Assembly: GCA_949128115.1 (NCBI GenBank)
Contig: OX421967.1
Span: forward strand, 59,904,855 to 59,968,854
Source: Anaspis maculata
Taxonomy: Eukaryota; Arthropoda; Insecta; Coleoptera; Scraptiidae
Length of the DNA: 64,000 nt
Direction: 5' to 3'
The notes under the pieces are model-generated. The model had not been told where the DNA came from. It was given only the letters and a program-made list of their open reading frames with translations, and did not search any database. Shown here piece after piece: positions 50,574 to 59,331 of the stretch. The translations under genes and the position numbers were made by a program. Within the stretch, counting starts at the first letter, position 1. Each line of letters opens with the position of its first letter.

Positions 50574-50858
50574 TTGACAGGTCATTGACCCCTGACTTTG
50601 ACCGGTCATTGACCCCTGACCTTGACCTTGACCTCGAATTTGACCTTAACCTTGAATTTGACCTTGACCTTGAATTTGACCTTGACCTTGACCTTGAATT
50701 TGACCTTGACCTTGAATTTGACCTTGACCTTGAAAGGTCGTTGACCCCTGACCTTGACCTCGAATTTGACCTTGACCTTGAATTTGACCTTGACCTTGAA
50801 TTTGACCTTGACCTTGAAAGTTCATTGACCCTTGACCTTGACCTTGAAAGATCATTGA
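50574..50858. repeat. TGACCTTGA minisatellite (nuclear-receptor-type sites)
   Basis: A compact array built from TGACCT half-sites, with about twenty copies of TGACCTTGA, the complement of TCAAGGTCA. That 9-mer is the monomer site of FTZ-F1, Hr39 and ERR type receptors. The array lies about 200 bp upstream of the first Polinton gene. Long ORFs on both strands (Asp-Leu/Glu-Phe and Arg-Ser repeats) are products of the repeat. Confidence 0.8.
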
Positions 50859-51019
50859 CTTCAATCGCATGGAGTGGAGGGAGCAACCTTGAAGAAACAT
50901 GTCTAGACTTGTCTGAACGGATCAGGTGTAGGAGTGGGAGGAGCGGTATAGTTATAAGCTTGATTTCTAATATCATCATCAATCTCCACCAAAAGCAATG
51001 GAAATTGGTGGGGGTATTG

Positions 51020-51066
51020 TACATATATATTACAGATTGTCGCCGGTTAGGTTTAGTCGTCAGCAT
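51020..51066 (+). promoter_or_regulatory. Promoter of the first Polinton gene
   Basis: TATATATT near 51022 lies about 31 bp before a TCAGCA initiator-like site. The start region TAGGTTTAGTCGTCAGCAT (about 51048-51066) matches TAGGTTTAGTTCTCATCAT before the gene at 56432, suggesting a shared initiation motif. Confidence 0.5.
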
Positions 51067-51081
51067 AGATTCAATAACAAC

Positions 51082-51422
51082 ATGTCAACCGAAACGAACA
51101 AAGTTTCTACTCCAGTGTCGGATCCTATCCCACAACACTCTGGAGGAACAATAGATGAAACACCAAAAAAGCTAACTGCGCGAAAAATGACTCATCATCA
51201 TTTGAATTTTGATTCCGATGCGGAAGGTAAGCTAAATGTAATTTTGAAGGAAGCATAATTTGATATTGTTGTATTTTCCAAGAACAATCTGGTGATGAAG
51301 AATGCTGGGGCGAGGACAGCTTTGACACCTACACCCCACAACCAAATTTGCGGATAATCCGTAAAATTCCTCCCAGGATTGCAAAGAAGCAGAAGCTGAG
51401 TTACAACCAAATTTGCGGATAA
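51082..51422 (+). pseudogene. Small spliced Polinton gene, frameshifted by a 65-bp duplication
   Basis: Exon 1 starts at ATG 51082 and ends at 51226. A 56-bp intron (51227-51282) has GTAAGC at its donor and a pyrimidine-rich stretch ending CAAG at its acceptor, and splicing keeps an acidic frame open. In exon 2 a 65-bp segment (51338-51402) is repeated at once (51403-51467). Because 65 is not a multiple of 3, the frame meets TAA at 51420, giving a predicted product of 94 residues. The original downstream frame, Lys/Glu/Leu-rich and probably helical, continues to about 51560 with an AATAAA nearby. I recognise no domain. Splicing is inferred, not demonstrated. Confidence 0.55.
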
Positions 51423-51673
51423 TCCGTAAAATTCCTCCCAGGATTGCAAAGAAGCAGAAGCTGAGGAAACTCTTCCAAGAAGAGCAGATGGCTCTTCACC
51501 GTCTATTTCTGGAGCTCGATAAGTTGCTTTCAGTAAAAATACGTCAAGCATTGGAATGAATTGTTAAAAAATAAAATAACTATTCGGAATCTGTCTTTTT
51601 ATATACACCTTATTTCAACCTGAAAATCACATATAAATATAAAAAATACCAAGGATTTCACTTAGTTGAGAAT

Positions 51674-52366
51674 ATGAAACTGGAAAAGCAAAATCACACA
51701 CTGCCTGTTACAAACTATGATGAGGTTGTTTCAGATATGCAAAATTTCTACACGCACGGTGCGTTATTGGGAGGTTGCAAACGGGGTTTGATAGTTGGCG
51801 GAAGCGGTTGCGGCAAAACAAATTTGATGTTAAGTTTGTTAGAGCACCCGAACGGCTTGCGATTTCGAAATATTTATTTATACTGCAAAACCCTTCTCCA
51901 ACCAAAATATTTACACTTGAAAAAAATTCTAAAACCAATCAAAGAAATCGGATTTTTTGAATTTCAAGATGGAGCAGACGTCATACCACCAAATCAAGCA
52001 AATGAGAATTCAGTTATAATTTTTGACGATGTTATATCATGCAATCAAAATATTATCAGAGACTACTTTAGTTTTGGCAGACATAGAAATATTGATTGTT
52101 TCTATTTAGCACAAACATATTCCTCAATACCAAAGCAATTGGTGAGAGACAATGCAAATTTTCTAATCCTTTTCAAACAGGACACATTGAATTTGGAGCA
52201 CATATTGAACAATCATGTCGCACCGGACATGAGCAGAGAACAATTCAGAGATATTTGTGCACAGTGTTGGCGGGAACCTCACGGCTTTTTAACGATAGAC
52301 AAAGATTCACCTATAAATAACGGGAGATACCGCAGAGGACTTGATTGTTTTATAACAGACATCTAA
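51674..52366 (+). CDS. A32-like DNA-packaging ATPase (FtsK/HerA type)
   Basis: This 230-residue protein is the genome-packaging motor of Polintons and related double-jelly-roll viruses, which pumps DNA into the preformed capsid at the cost of ATP. Walker A is GGSGCGKT (residues 42-49) in a LIVGGSGCGKTN context. Walker B is VIIFDDV, with acidic residues near 118-119. A sensor-like segment (YLAQTYSSIPK, around 145-155) follows. Length is normal for the family. TATAAATA lies about 40 bp upstream of the ATG, and the next gene starts 18 bp after the stop, so the two are probably co-transcribed. The frame is intact. Confidence 0.9.
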   Translation: MKLEKQNHTLPVTNYDEVVSDMQNFYTHGALLGGCKRGLIVGGSGCGKTNLMLSLLEHPNGLRFRNIYLYCKTLLQPKYLHLKKILKPIKEIGFFEFQDGADVIPPNQANENSVIIFDDVISCNQNIIRDYFSFGRHRNIDCFYLAQTYSSIPKQLVRDNANFLILFKQDTLNLEHILNNHVAPDMSREQFRDICAQCWREPHGFLTIDKDSPINNGRYRRGLDCFITDI

Positions 52367-52384
52367 GAAGCAAGATCATTACCA

Positions 52385-53395
52385 ATGAATGAACGGATAG
52401 CACGACAGTTGATTAAGAGCCGAGCGGCTGTCAGAAAGAAACTTGAAGGTTTACGCTCTGATATAACCCGTATGAGTTTTGAACGTGGAAAAAATTTGGC
52501 ACCTATCACAAAACCGTTGAAGGATTTATTGAGTAATATTAAATCAGAAGTGAAAACCCCTCCAACCCCCATAAAAAATGAAATAAAAAATGAAATAAAA
52601 AATGAAATTAGTTACAAAGAAAAGTTCCCCGGTCGCAAAAGTGCTCCTTCATTCTCGGAAGATGTTTTTACCAACGATGATGATGATGATGCTGTTGGCA
52701 GCGATATGGAAACTCAGGAAGATGATCAATATGTGTCATTGCATGAAATATCCAAACATGAAGAAGTAATGAATGAATATTTAGAGCAGTATAGTGGTTT
52801 AGCTAAAGAATATATCAGGAATATGATTGGAGATACTGAAAATCAATTTGATCATCAATATGGAATTCGACTAGATCGCTCTACAGAAAAATTCTCTATT
52901 GGTAACAAAATAGTACAGTTTATTGGTGATGATGTTAAAATTGATGGTGTGACATATAAAGGAACACCCGGTCTGTATGAGTTCCTCTTTAAGAAGGAAC
53001 CTGGAGACTATACACTCGAAGACGAAAGAAATTATAAAGCAATTATGGAACTCTCTAGTGCGGCAAGACAACACTATGATCCTACACATCGCCTAGCCGG
53101 AAACGGTGGAAGAAAGTATTCCATAGTAAAACGAATTTTATCTCAACCAGACATGACACCACGACGTTTCACAACACCCACATCTCTAAACAAACGCTCA
53201 CGTACCAAGTCAGGTGCAGGAGCATTTCTTCATTTGAATAATAAAGAAGTAGAATTCATCCCATGGAAAAACCCGAATAAATTGGTCAACAGATTGAGAT
53301 TGCTGATTGCTGCACAGCATGCTGGTAATACAGCAGTGGATAATGAAATATTACATATAATTCAAGAACTCAAACAATCACGCATTATAAAATGA
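52385..53395 (+). CDS. Conserved Polinton protein (DUF8207-like)
   Basis: A 336-residue protein next to the ATPase. The N-terminal third is basic and probably helical, with a short KNEI repeat around residues 62-73 encoded by a tandem AAAAATGAAAT run. An acidic patch (DDDDD) lies near 100. The conserved core around 155-235 has the pattern FDHQYGIRLD...FSIGN...DGVTYKGTPGLYEFLF, typical of a protein found next to packaging ATPases in many insect Polintons; I believe this is the DUF8207 family, but the name is from memory. The C-terminal part is basic. The function is unknown; a virion or packaging role is a guess from position. Confidence 0.7.
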   Translation: MNERIARQLIKSRAAVRKKLEGLRSDITRMSFERGKNLAPITKPLKDLLSNIKSEVKTPPTPIKNEIKNEIKNEISYKEKFPGRKSAPSFSEDVFTNDDDDDAVGSDMETQEDDQYVSLHEISKHEEVMNEYLEQYSGLAKEYIRNMIGDTENQFDHQYGIRLDRSTEKFSIGNKIVQFIGDDVKIDGVTYKGTPGLYEFLFKKEPGDYTLEDERNYKAIMELSSAARQHYDPTHRLAGNGGRKYSIVKRILSQPDMTPRRFTTPTSLNKRSRTKSGAGAFLHLNNKEVEFIPWKNPNKLVNRLRLLIAAQHAGNTAVDNEILHIIQELKQSRIIK

Positions 53396-53502
53396 AGTGA
53401 AAGCTCAATCAACACGCAGTCATATCAGAGACAGTTAACATGATTGACAAGTTTGGCAGATCACTGGTGCATATAGTGCGGGCGCTAAGAGCCAAAATTG
53501 GG

Positions 53503-54887
53503 ATGAACCTTGCAAATGGTGATGAAAGCATGAAATTCGGTACACGTACTCAGAATGAGCCCCTCTTCCAGATAAGAGGTGGAGCCACGCCGAATTTCCA
53601 CCGGAAGGGGGCTCGGGGGGCTCCTGAAAGTTGAAGGTGCTAGGACTCCCACTAAACGGCTTATCAGTTCGTTTTGACAATTAAAAAAGAAACTTATGAA
53701 TATATTGTAAATATTGACGGCGTTTATCGTATTATACCGGGAATTTTTCATTATGAAAAAAAATAAGTTCTTCGGCAGAACACACAAATTGGTTTTATTT
53801 TATTTTCACCTACAAATAATTAATAAGAAGATGTGCAACACGTTGAGTCCCACAAATTCGTATCCTCTGAATTCGTTTGTGGAGTCAAAATTTTGATGGT
53901 GTATGTTCTTGAAGAGGGGCATTCCAAAGAGTAAGCTATTTTCAACACTAAGTTTAAACAGAATTTTTTCAATGTTCTGAATCGAAATTACTGAATTCCT
54001 TCCAGCAATGCATACCCTGAACCCTTCTTTGGAAGTGCCGCGTGCGATTGAACGTGGAGTAAGTCCTGAAACACTATCAGAATTTTTCTTCTGTGATGCT
54101 ACTATCCACTCTCGACCGGGGCAATTAGGTTCCTACACAGCATGCGCGGAGTGTATACACGATACAGGGTATTTTCTCGGCTCAGTCAAATTTTTCATGA
54201 TAGAAATTGTGTCATAATATTGAAATAACGTGTATACACTCCGCGCATGCTGTGTAGGAACCTAATTGCCCCGGTCGAGAGTGGATAGTAGCATCACAGA
54301 AGAAAAATTCTGATAGTGTTTCAGGACTCACTCCACGTTCAATCGCACGCGGCACTTCCAAAGAAGGGTTCAGGGTATGCATTGCTGGAAGGAATTCAGT
54401 AATTTCGATTCAGAACATTGAAAAAATTCTGTTTAAACTTAGTGTTGAAAATAGCTTACTCTTTGGAATGCCCCTCTTCAAGAACATACACCATCAAAAT
54501 TTTGACTCCACAAACGAATTCAGAGGATACGAATTTGTGAGACTCAACGTGTTGCACATCTTCTTATTAATTCTTTGTAGGTGAAAATAAAATAAAACCA
54601 ATTTGTGTGTTCTGCCGAAGAACTTATTTTTTTTCATAATGAAAAATTCCCGGTATAATACGATAAACGCCGTCAATGTTTACAATATATTCATGAGTTT
54701 CCTTTTTAATTGATGAAACAAACTGGTAAGCGGTTTGGTGGGAGCCCTAGCACCTTCAACTTTCAGGAGCCCCCCGAGCCCCCTTCCGGTGAAAATTCGG
54801 CGTGGCTCCACCTCTTATCTAAGAGAGGTGCTCATTCTGAGTATGTGTACCGAATTTCATGCTTTCATCACCATTTGCAAGGTTCAT
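53503..54887. repeat. 659-bp inverted repeat inside the Polinton
   Basis: Two arms of equal length (53503-54161 and 54229-54887), starting ATGAACCTTGCAAATGGTG, surround a 67-bp loop. The arms differ at scattered positions but have no net length difference. It separates two rightward genes and includes no conserved gene. It could be an inserted foldback element or a duplicated intergenic control region. The small ORFs within it occur in both arms. Confidence 0.85.
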
Positions 54888-54938
54888 TCACCTAGTGCCC
54901 CCACTAATAAGAAAAAGAGTGATGACTCGGAAAAAGCA

Positions 54939-55310
54939 ATGAAAAACTTAGAACAAAAGATATCACATCACCAAACTACTACAGATCAATATTTTTATGT
55001 AACACTGAATTTTTTCAGTAATACCCTAGGATTTTCAGATCCAAACAAAAAATACTTTTTATATAAATTATACAATATTCCTGGTTTCAACCATTATGAA
55101 ATTCCTTTTGAAGTGGTTGAGCTCGTTGACGCAAGCATAACTGCAAAGGTAGGAGTTGCAACGCTCAATCCAATAACCAACACAATAACTTTTTACGAAG
55201 ATATCAAAAAGGTTCCGTACGAAAGACGATTAAAATTTTCATTCTATTCTAATAGTGTTAAAAGTCCACCAACGTTAGTTGCAACTCTTGTATTTAAATG
55301 TAAAAAATAA
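54939..55310 (+). CDS. Small unknown Polinton protein
   Basis: From ATG 54939 the frame gives 123 residues. The open frame begins further upstream, at 54735, but that part lies in the right arm of the inverted repeat and includes no conserved-looking sequence, so I prefer the internal start. The protein starts with a charged helix (MKNLEQKI), then appears rich in beta strands, with hydrophobic/aromatic alternation and a Lys-rich end. No family is recognised. Its TAA overlaps the ATG of the integrase by one base (TAATG), so translation of the two may be coupled. Confidence 0.6.
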   Translation: MKNLEQKISHHQTTTDQYFYVTLNFFSNTLGFSDPNKKYFLYKLYNIPGFNHYEIPFEVVELVDASITAKVGVATLNPITNTITFYEDIKKVPYERRLKFSFYSNSVKSPPTLVATLVFKCKK

Positions 55311-56227
55311 TGTCGGTGAAAAAAGACATTGTTGATGATTTGCATAGACCAGCTCGAAAAAACTTTAAACGCAGACGAGTGATAGTGAAGGGATTAAGTG
55401 ATTTACTACAATGCGATCTCGTGGAAATGATACCGTATGCAAGAGTCAACAAGGGTTATAGATATATACTCGTTGCAATCAATGTGTTCTCTAAATATGT
55501 GTGGGCTATACCTGTTAAACGGAAAAGAGGTGAAGATATCTCTGAAGCGTTGAAAACAATTTTTAAGAGATTCATCCCACAAAATTTACATACAGATATG
55601 GGGAAAGAATTCTACAATCAAAGTGTAAAAGAGTTAATTAAAAAACACGGTATCAATCATTACAACACCTATTCAACAATGAAAGCTTCCGTTGTGGAAA
55701 GGGTGAATAGGACCCTCAAGAGCCTTATGTGGAAACAGTTCAGTTTACAAGGCAATTACAAGTGGCTTGATCTATTACCGAAAGTTGTTAAAAAATATAA
55801 TGAAACGAAACATAGAACAACTGGCTTCAAACCAAAGGATGTCAATAAAAGCAACGAGAAGAAAATTTTGAATGATTCATATAGTTTCATAAAGACTGTG
55901 GATGTTAGAAAACCTAAGTTTCGAGTTGGAGATAAAGTACGAATAAGCAAGCATAGGGAAGCCTTTTCTAAAGGATATCGTCCAAACTGGTCTAATGAAA
56001 TATTCACTGTTGTTAAGATTAAGAAGACTAACCCCCGACACTATATGTTGAAAGACGAGAAGGATGAAGAAATATTAGGAGGATTTTACTCATCAGAACT
56101 TCAATTAGTGAAACATCCAGACGCATATTTAGTTGAACGCATCCTCCATCGCAAAGGTCCTAATATTTTTGTAAAGTGGCTAGGAATCAAACAACCCAGC
56201 TGGATTGATGAAAAAAACCTTGTATAG
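55310..56227 (+). CDS. Retroviral-type integrase with chromodomain
   Basis: This 305-residue enzyme inserts the element into host DNA by strand transfer. The RNase H-fold catalytic core carries the DDE triad: D36 (LQCDLVEM), D96 (LHTDMGKEFY) and E130 (KASVVERVNR), with 33 residues between the last two. An SH3-like C-terminal segment (FRVGDKVRISK, about 210) and a chromodomain (YLVERILHRKGPNIFVKWLG, about 275-305) follow; the latter is common in Polinton integrases and can guide insertion into marked chromatin. No N-terminal zinc finger is visible, as is usual for these elements. The start overlaps the preceding stop as TAATG. AATAAA follows the stop at once. Confidence 0.92.
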   Translation: MSVKKDIVDDLHRPARKNFKRRRVIVKGLSDLLQCDLVEMIPYARVNKGYRYILVAINVFSKYVWAIPVKRKRGEDISEALKTIFKRFIPQNLHTDMGKEFYNQSVKELIKKHGINHYNTYSTMKASVVERVNRTLKSLMWKQFSLQGNYKWLDLLPKVVKKYNETKHRTTGFKPKDVNKSNEKKILNDSYSFIKTVDVRKPKFRVGDKVRISKHREAFSKGYRPNWSNEIFTVVKIKKTNPRHYMLKDEKDEEILGGFYSSELQLVKHPDAYLVERILHRKGPNIFVKWLGIKQPSWIDEKNLV

Positions 56228-56431
56228 TTGAATAAATATTTTTTTTTAACAAAGCTGTTTTAATTGAAATAAGGAAAGAGAGTTCACTAAACTTGTATGA
56301 TTACCTTGAAAATGTGGGAGGGAGGGGGGAGCAAACTTGACCTTGAGCTATAACAAGTTCTCAAATAGGGAGGTATGGTGGGGGAAAGTCGATATAATGG
56401 AGAATGGGATTAGATAGGTTTAGTTCTCATC

Positions 56432-57043
56432 ATGGCACAGTCCGGTAATAACAAACCTCTGGGTTATTTACCTCTGTTGAATGAAACAACACATTTTTTG
56501 ACTAAAACAAAACAAAAGTATATCTGCGTTGGTTTAAGCATCCAACATGAATTTGTGCCGTTAGTGAGATTGTGCAGCAGCAGTCAGCATATCGATTTTG
56601 AACCGGAAGATTGGATTGAATTCTTGGAAATTTTCGATATACTTATCGATTATCTACAAACCACATCAAATAAACCGATACCTCTACATCTGAAAAACTG
56701 CAGTATTCACTTCAGTGAAATCAAAACAGTTCGAGTTATACAAATTATCAAGGACCATCAACATGTGTTTTTGGGGAGAGAAACTGCTGAAGAATGGCGT
56801 GCCCTATGTGACATCATCGATAATAATCGTCTGAACATCCTCAAACATCAGGAGTTTAGAAATTTTTACTTTGACTTGTTAAGAGGCATGCGAAAGCTAA
56901 GTGGCGATTTAATTTCAAATGTATACTGCGTGTTGACTCCATTGCTGCAGACTCATTCTGAAAACGCAAATTGTTTGTTGTTCATGCTACATCACTGTCC
57001 AGTTATAGTACGTATGGATTATGAAAACCTTAAATTTCAATAG
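56432..57043 (+). CDS. Unknown Polinton protein, possible PC4-like repeats
   Basis: A 203-residue protein with no firm family. Two segments have the same layout, strands followed by an acidic-Trp helix: EPEDWIEFLEIFD (around 69-81) and AEEWRALCDIID (around 117-128). This recalls PC4/p15-like single-strand DNA-binding modules seen in other Polintons, but the match is only by eye. The C-terminal third is helical and hydrophobic. TATAATG lies near 56393 and the ATG is inside the TAGGTTTAGT...TCATCATGG start-site motif. Its end overlaps the next gene by 23 bp in another frame. Confidence 0.6.
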   Translation: MAQSGNNKPLGYLPLLNETTHFLTKTKQKYICVGLSIQHEFVPLVRLCSSSQHIDFEPEDWIEFLEIFDILIDYLQTTSNKPIPLHLKNCSIHFSEIKTVRVIQIIKDHQHVFLGRETAEEWRALCDIIDNNRLNILKHQEFRNFYFDLLRGMRKLSGDLISNVYCVLTPLLQTHSENANCLLFMLHHCPVIVRMDYENLKFQ

Positions 57044-57317
57044 TTTGAATGATGTAAAAAGAATTGTTATCGAGATAAGCGAAGAATGCGAATATCTGTT
57101 ATTCGACGCATCTCACAGCATCAACAAACAGAATGAAATAATAGTTTATACTCTAGCTTATAACTTGTGTTTAGCTTATCTTAAATCTAGAATAGGAATA
57201 GAATATCTTTGTGAGCAGTTCAACTGCGATAGTTATAGGAAATATTTATACAAGTTGAAACCATATCTATCTTGTAATCTAATTTTACTTTATAAGTTGT
57301 ATCAATACTTGAAATAA
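57021..57317 (+). CDS. Small helical protein, paralogue of the 61.5-62.2 kb pair
   Basis: A 98-residue protein that starts inside the preceding gene. The segment NLCLAYLKSRIGIEYLCEQF (around 59-78) aligns without gaps to the matching helices of the proteins at 61523 and 61908. Its N-terminal half shares only general helical character. The function is unknown. The stop codon sits inside an AATAAA signal (TTGAAATAAATT), so the 3' end of the transcript is very close. Confidence 0.6.
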   Translation: MKTLNFNSLNDVKRIVIEISEECEYLLFDASHSINKQNEIIVYTLAYNLCLAYLKSRIGIEYLCEQFNCDSYRKYLYKLKPYLSCNLILLYKLYQYLK

Positions 57318-57412
57318 ATTAATTGAAAAAAAATCTTTATTTGTTTCTTTACACAAAGTTTCCCGCAATGAGTAAATAAATCCTTATATTATTGTAAACT
57401 AGGAACAGTGCA

Positions 57413-57829
57413 ATGTTGAGCGTTGCAGGAGCTGGTTTGGTGAACGGTATAATAAACCGTTTACCATTTGAACTACACGTCCCAGGATATCAATATCTTG
57501 GACCTGGCACCAAGTTACATGAACGGTTGCAACGTGGGGATTCCGGTATAAACAAATTGGATCAGGCTGCTAGGGAACATGATGAAGCCTACTCGAAATC
57601 AAAAAATCTAAGCTCTCGTCATATAGCGGATAAGATTCTAGAGAATCGGGCTTGGGAAAGAGTAAAAGCGAAAGATGCGTCACTCGGTGAGAAAACAACT
57701 GCATGGTTCGTCACCAACATCATGAAAGCCAAACGCAAATTGGGTATGGGGTTGGAAAAGATACGAAGCGAGAAGAAAAAGAAGAAGAAAAAGAGGAAGA
57801 AAAAGAGGGAGATGAAAAAACGACGCTGA
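57413..57829 (+). CDS. Parvovirus-type phospholipase A2-like protein
   Basis: This 138-residue protein carries the secreted-PLA2-like domain known from the parvovirus VP1 unique region and some adintoviruses, where it acts on endosomal membrane during entry. The calcium-binding loop is YLGPGT (residues 28-33). The catalytic segment LDQAAREHDEAY (49-60) has the His56-Asp57 pair and Tyr60. The N-terminus is hydrophobic and Gly-rich (SVAGAGLVNGI), which fits a virion-associated peptide. After about residue 111 the protein ends in a Lys/Arg-rich tail from an AAG/AGA-rich tract, possibly a nuclear localisation or DNA-binding tail. All key residues appear present. The start ATG follows TATATTA by about 30 bp. 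Confidence 0.85.
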   Translation: MLSVAGAGLVNGIINRLPFELHVPGYQYLGPGTKLHERLQRGDSGINKLDQAAREHDEAYSKSKNLSSRHIADKILENRAWERVKAKDASLGEKTTAWFVTNIMKAKRKLGMGLEKIRSEKKKKKKKRKKKREMKKRR

Positions 57830-57830
57830 A

Positions 57831-57992
57831 GATTCTAGTAGACCCTCTAAAATAACGCATAGAGCGCCAGAATTAATAGAGATTATTGAACTTCTAGAAA
57901 GTGTATTATTTGAAATAAAAAACAAAAATTTTTCAAAAAAGTATATTTATTCAACATTATTCAGTGGTTACACAGTATTTTCTTCTGCAAAC
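57831..57992 (+). other. Convergent intergenic region with possible gene relic and 3' signals
   Basis: This is the gap between the convergent PLA2 and major capsid genes. An ATG-less frame here encodes PELIEIIELLESVLFEIK, which resembles the start of the helical protein at 61908; it may be the relic of a further paralogue. The minus strand carries AATAAA at about 57946-57951 for the capsid transcript. Confidence 0.35.
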
Positions 57993-59186
57993 TTAAATTT
58001 GCTTGATTTGTTTCGTAAACGCGTTGTAGGTAAATCTTCGATCATGTAGAATTAGAGCATAAGCTGCTGTATTTGCTGGAACTGCGTCTTTGGTCTCGAA
58101 TTCTATCCGAAGAACTACGGAATTGGAAAGACTTTCTCTCTGATTCGAAAAATCAATGACGACCATGGGAGCATCCTTGAATTCATCGGTATCCAGGGCA
58201 GGGTGTGATGATTCGTGATAATAATAGGACTTTTGGAAATTTAGATATAATTGATACAATGCAGCATAACACTGGTTTGCAAAATCAATGTTCAGATTTG
58301 AGTACGGTTTGCGTTGCGAATTCAAATAAACTCGTATATTTTGGAAAGTTATATGATCAAATTTACTCATATCCTTATCAAACTTTTTTTCGCGGTCTGT
58401 TTGGAATATTAAGATAACGTATCTGGGAGCTTCGCTTGCAGTGGTTGTTTTGATAGGCCATGTATGACTTCTGGTTGTGGGCACTGATGGTAAATAGTGT
58501 AATTCCCATGAACGGAAAGCAACTGAGGTGTCAACATTTTTACCGATGTATTTTGTCAGGGCTAATTCTCGAGCAAGATTAGGTATGATGTGGGGCACAT
58601 TCCAGTAAATTTTATTGAATACAATCCTAGGCTCAGCATTATTGGTCACATTTAAAACTGCATCATGATCAGTATTGCTCCTTATTAGTACGAGTTCCTG
58701 CCTCACATTTAACATAATTTTCTTGTAATCCTCTGCAAATCCCAGCAATGTATTGAGTGGTATGCAAACATTGAACTTTCCATGGAATTTATCAGTAAAC
58801 GATTTACCCCACCCCGCATTTTCTAATCCCTTGATATCATTTCCCGAAAATGAGCAGTATCCTTTAATAGTCGACGCCAGTCCTGGTTTTATAGTGGAGT
58901 CCACTGGTATACCGTTAACCTCATAACGAATTTCACTTAAACAGTGTGCGAAAAAGTTATCCACCAATTTAGTAGTCTTACTAACACTGCCATCTTTATC
59001 TTGGACACTACCTTCTACGTAAATAAAGCTTTGAGACGGTAAAGTGCATAAGTCTTCGGGAATTGGAATTCGTATTTCATCATTATTGTTAAATTTTTGG
59101 GTGTACGGTTGATGCTCATGATAATCCCATGAAATAATGGAATCATCGTAAGCCACTTTTTCTGTTATGTCTAGTACATCAACCAT
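57993..59186 (-). CDS. Major capsid protein, double jelly-roll (hexon-like)
   Basis: At 397 residues this is the largest structural protein of the element and the presumed capsomer, assembling as trimers of double jelly-rolls. The N-terminal region (to about 100) includes FAHCLSEIRYEVNGIPVD, typical of the Polinton/adintovirus capsid proteins of insects, followed by a GYCSFS...NAGW segment. The C-terminal half is strand-rich, ending in a conserved-looking YALILHDRRF segment. The gene heads a leftward cluster with the minor capsid, protease and core protein. The ATG follows a TCAGTC initiator-like site. The assignment rests on motif memory and position; structure prediction would settle it. 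Confidence 0.78.
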   Translation of the reverse strand: MVDVLDITEKVAYDDSIISWDYHEHQPYTQKFNNNDEIRIPIPEDLCTLPSQSFIYVEGSVQDKDGSVSKTTKLVDNFFAHCLSEIRYEVNGIPVDSTIKPGLASTIKGYCSFSGNDIKGLENAGWGKSFTDKFHGKFNVCIPLNTLLGFAEDYKKIMLNVRQELVLIRSNTDHDAVLNVTNNAEPRIVFNKIYWNVPHIIPNLARELALTKYIGKNVDTSVAFRSWELHYLPSVPTTRSHTWPIKTTTASEAPRYVILIFQTDREKKFDKDMSKFDHITFQNIRVYLNSQRKPYSNLNIDFANQCYAALYQLYLNFQKSYYYHESSHPALDTDEFKDAPMVVIDFSNQRESLSNSVVLRIEFETKDAVPANTAAYALILHDRRFTYNAFTKQIKQI

Positions 59187-59331
59187 TTTGCTCGACTGAC
59201 TGTATCCAACTAACGTTATTCACGATTTATTCTATATTAATACTACATATCCTAAAGATCTTAAAAATCTACGATTCACTTGTGTTAAAGTATGCGTTTG
59301 AAAACACTGTTTAGGTCGGCGTGAAATTGTC

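Noticed and set aside
50518..51154. Asp-Leu-rich and Arg-Ser-rich ORFs on opposite strands
   Set aside because: Both are translations of the TGACCTTGA minisatellite.
54735..54938. N-terminal extension of the 54939 gene
   Set aside because: It lies in the right arm of the inverted repeat, and the same sequence occurs in the other arm away from any gene.
58205..58417. Plus-strand ORFs within the capsid, penton and protease genes
   Set aside because: Shadows of the minus-strand structural genes.
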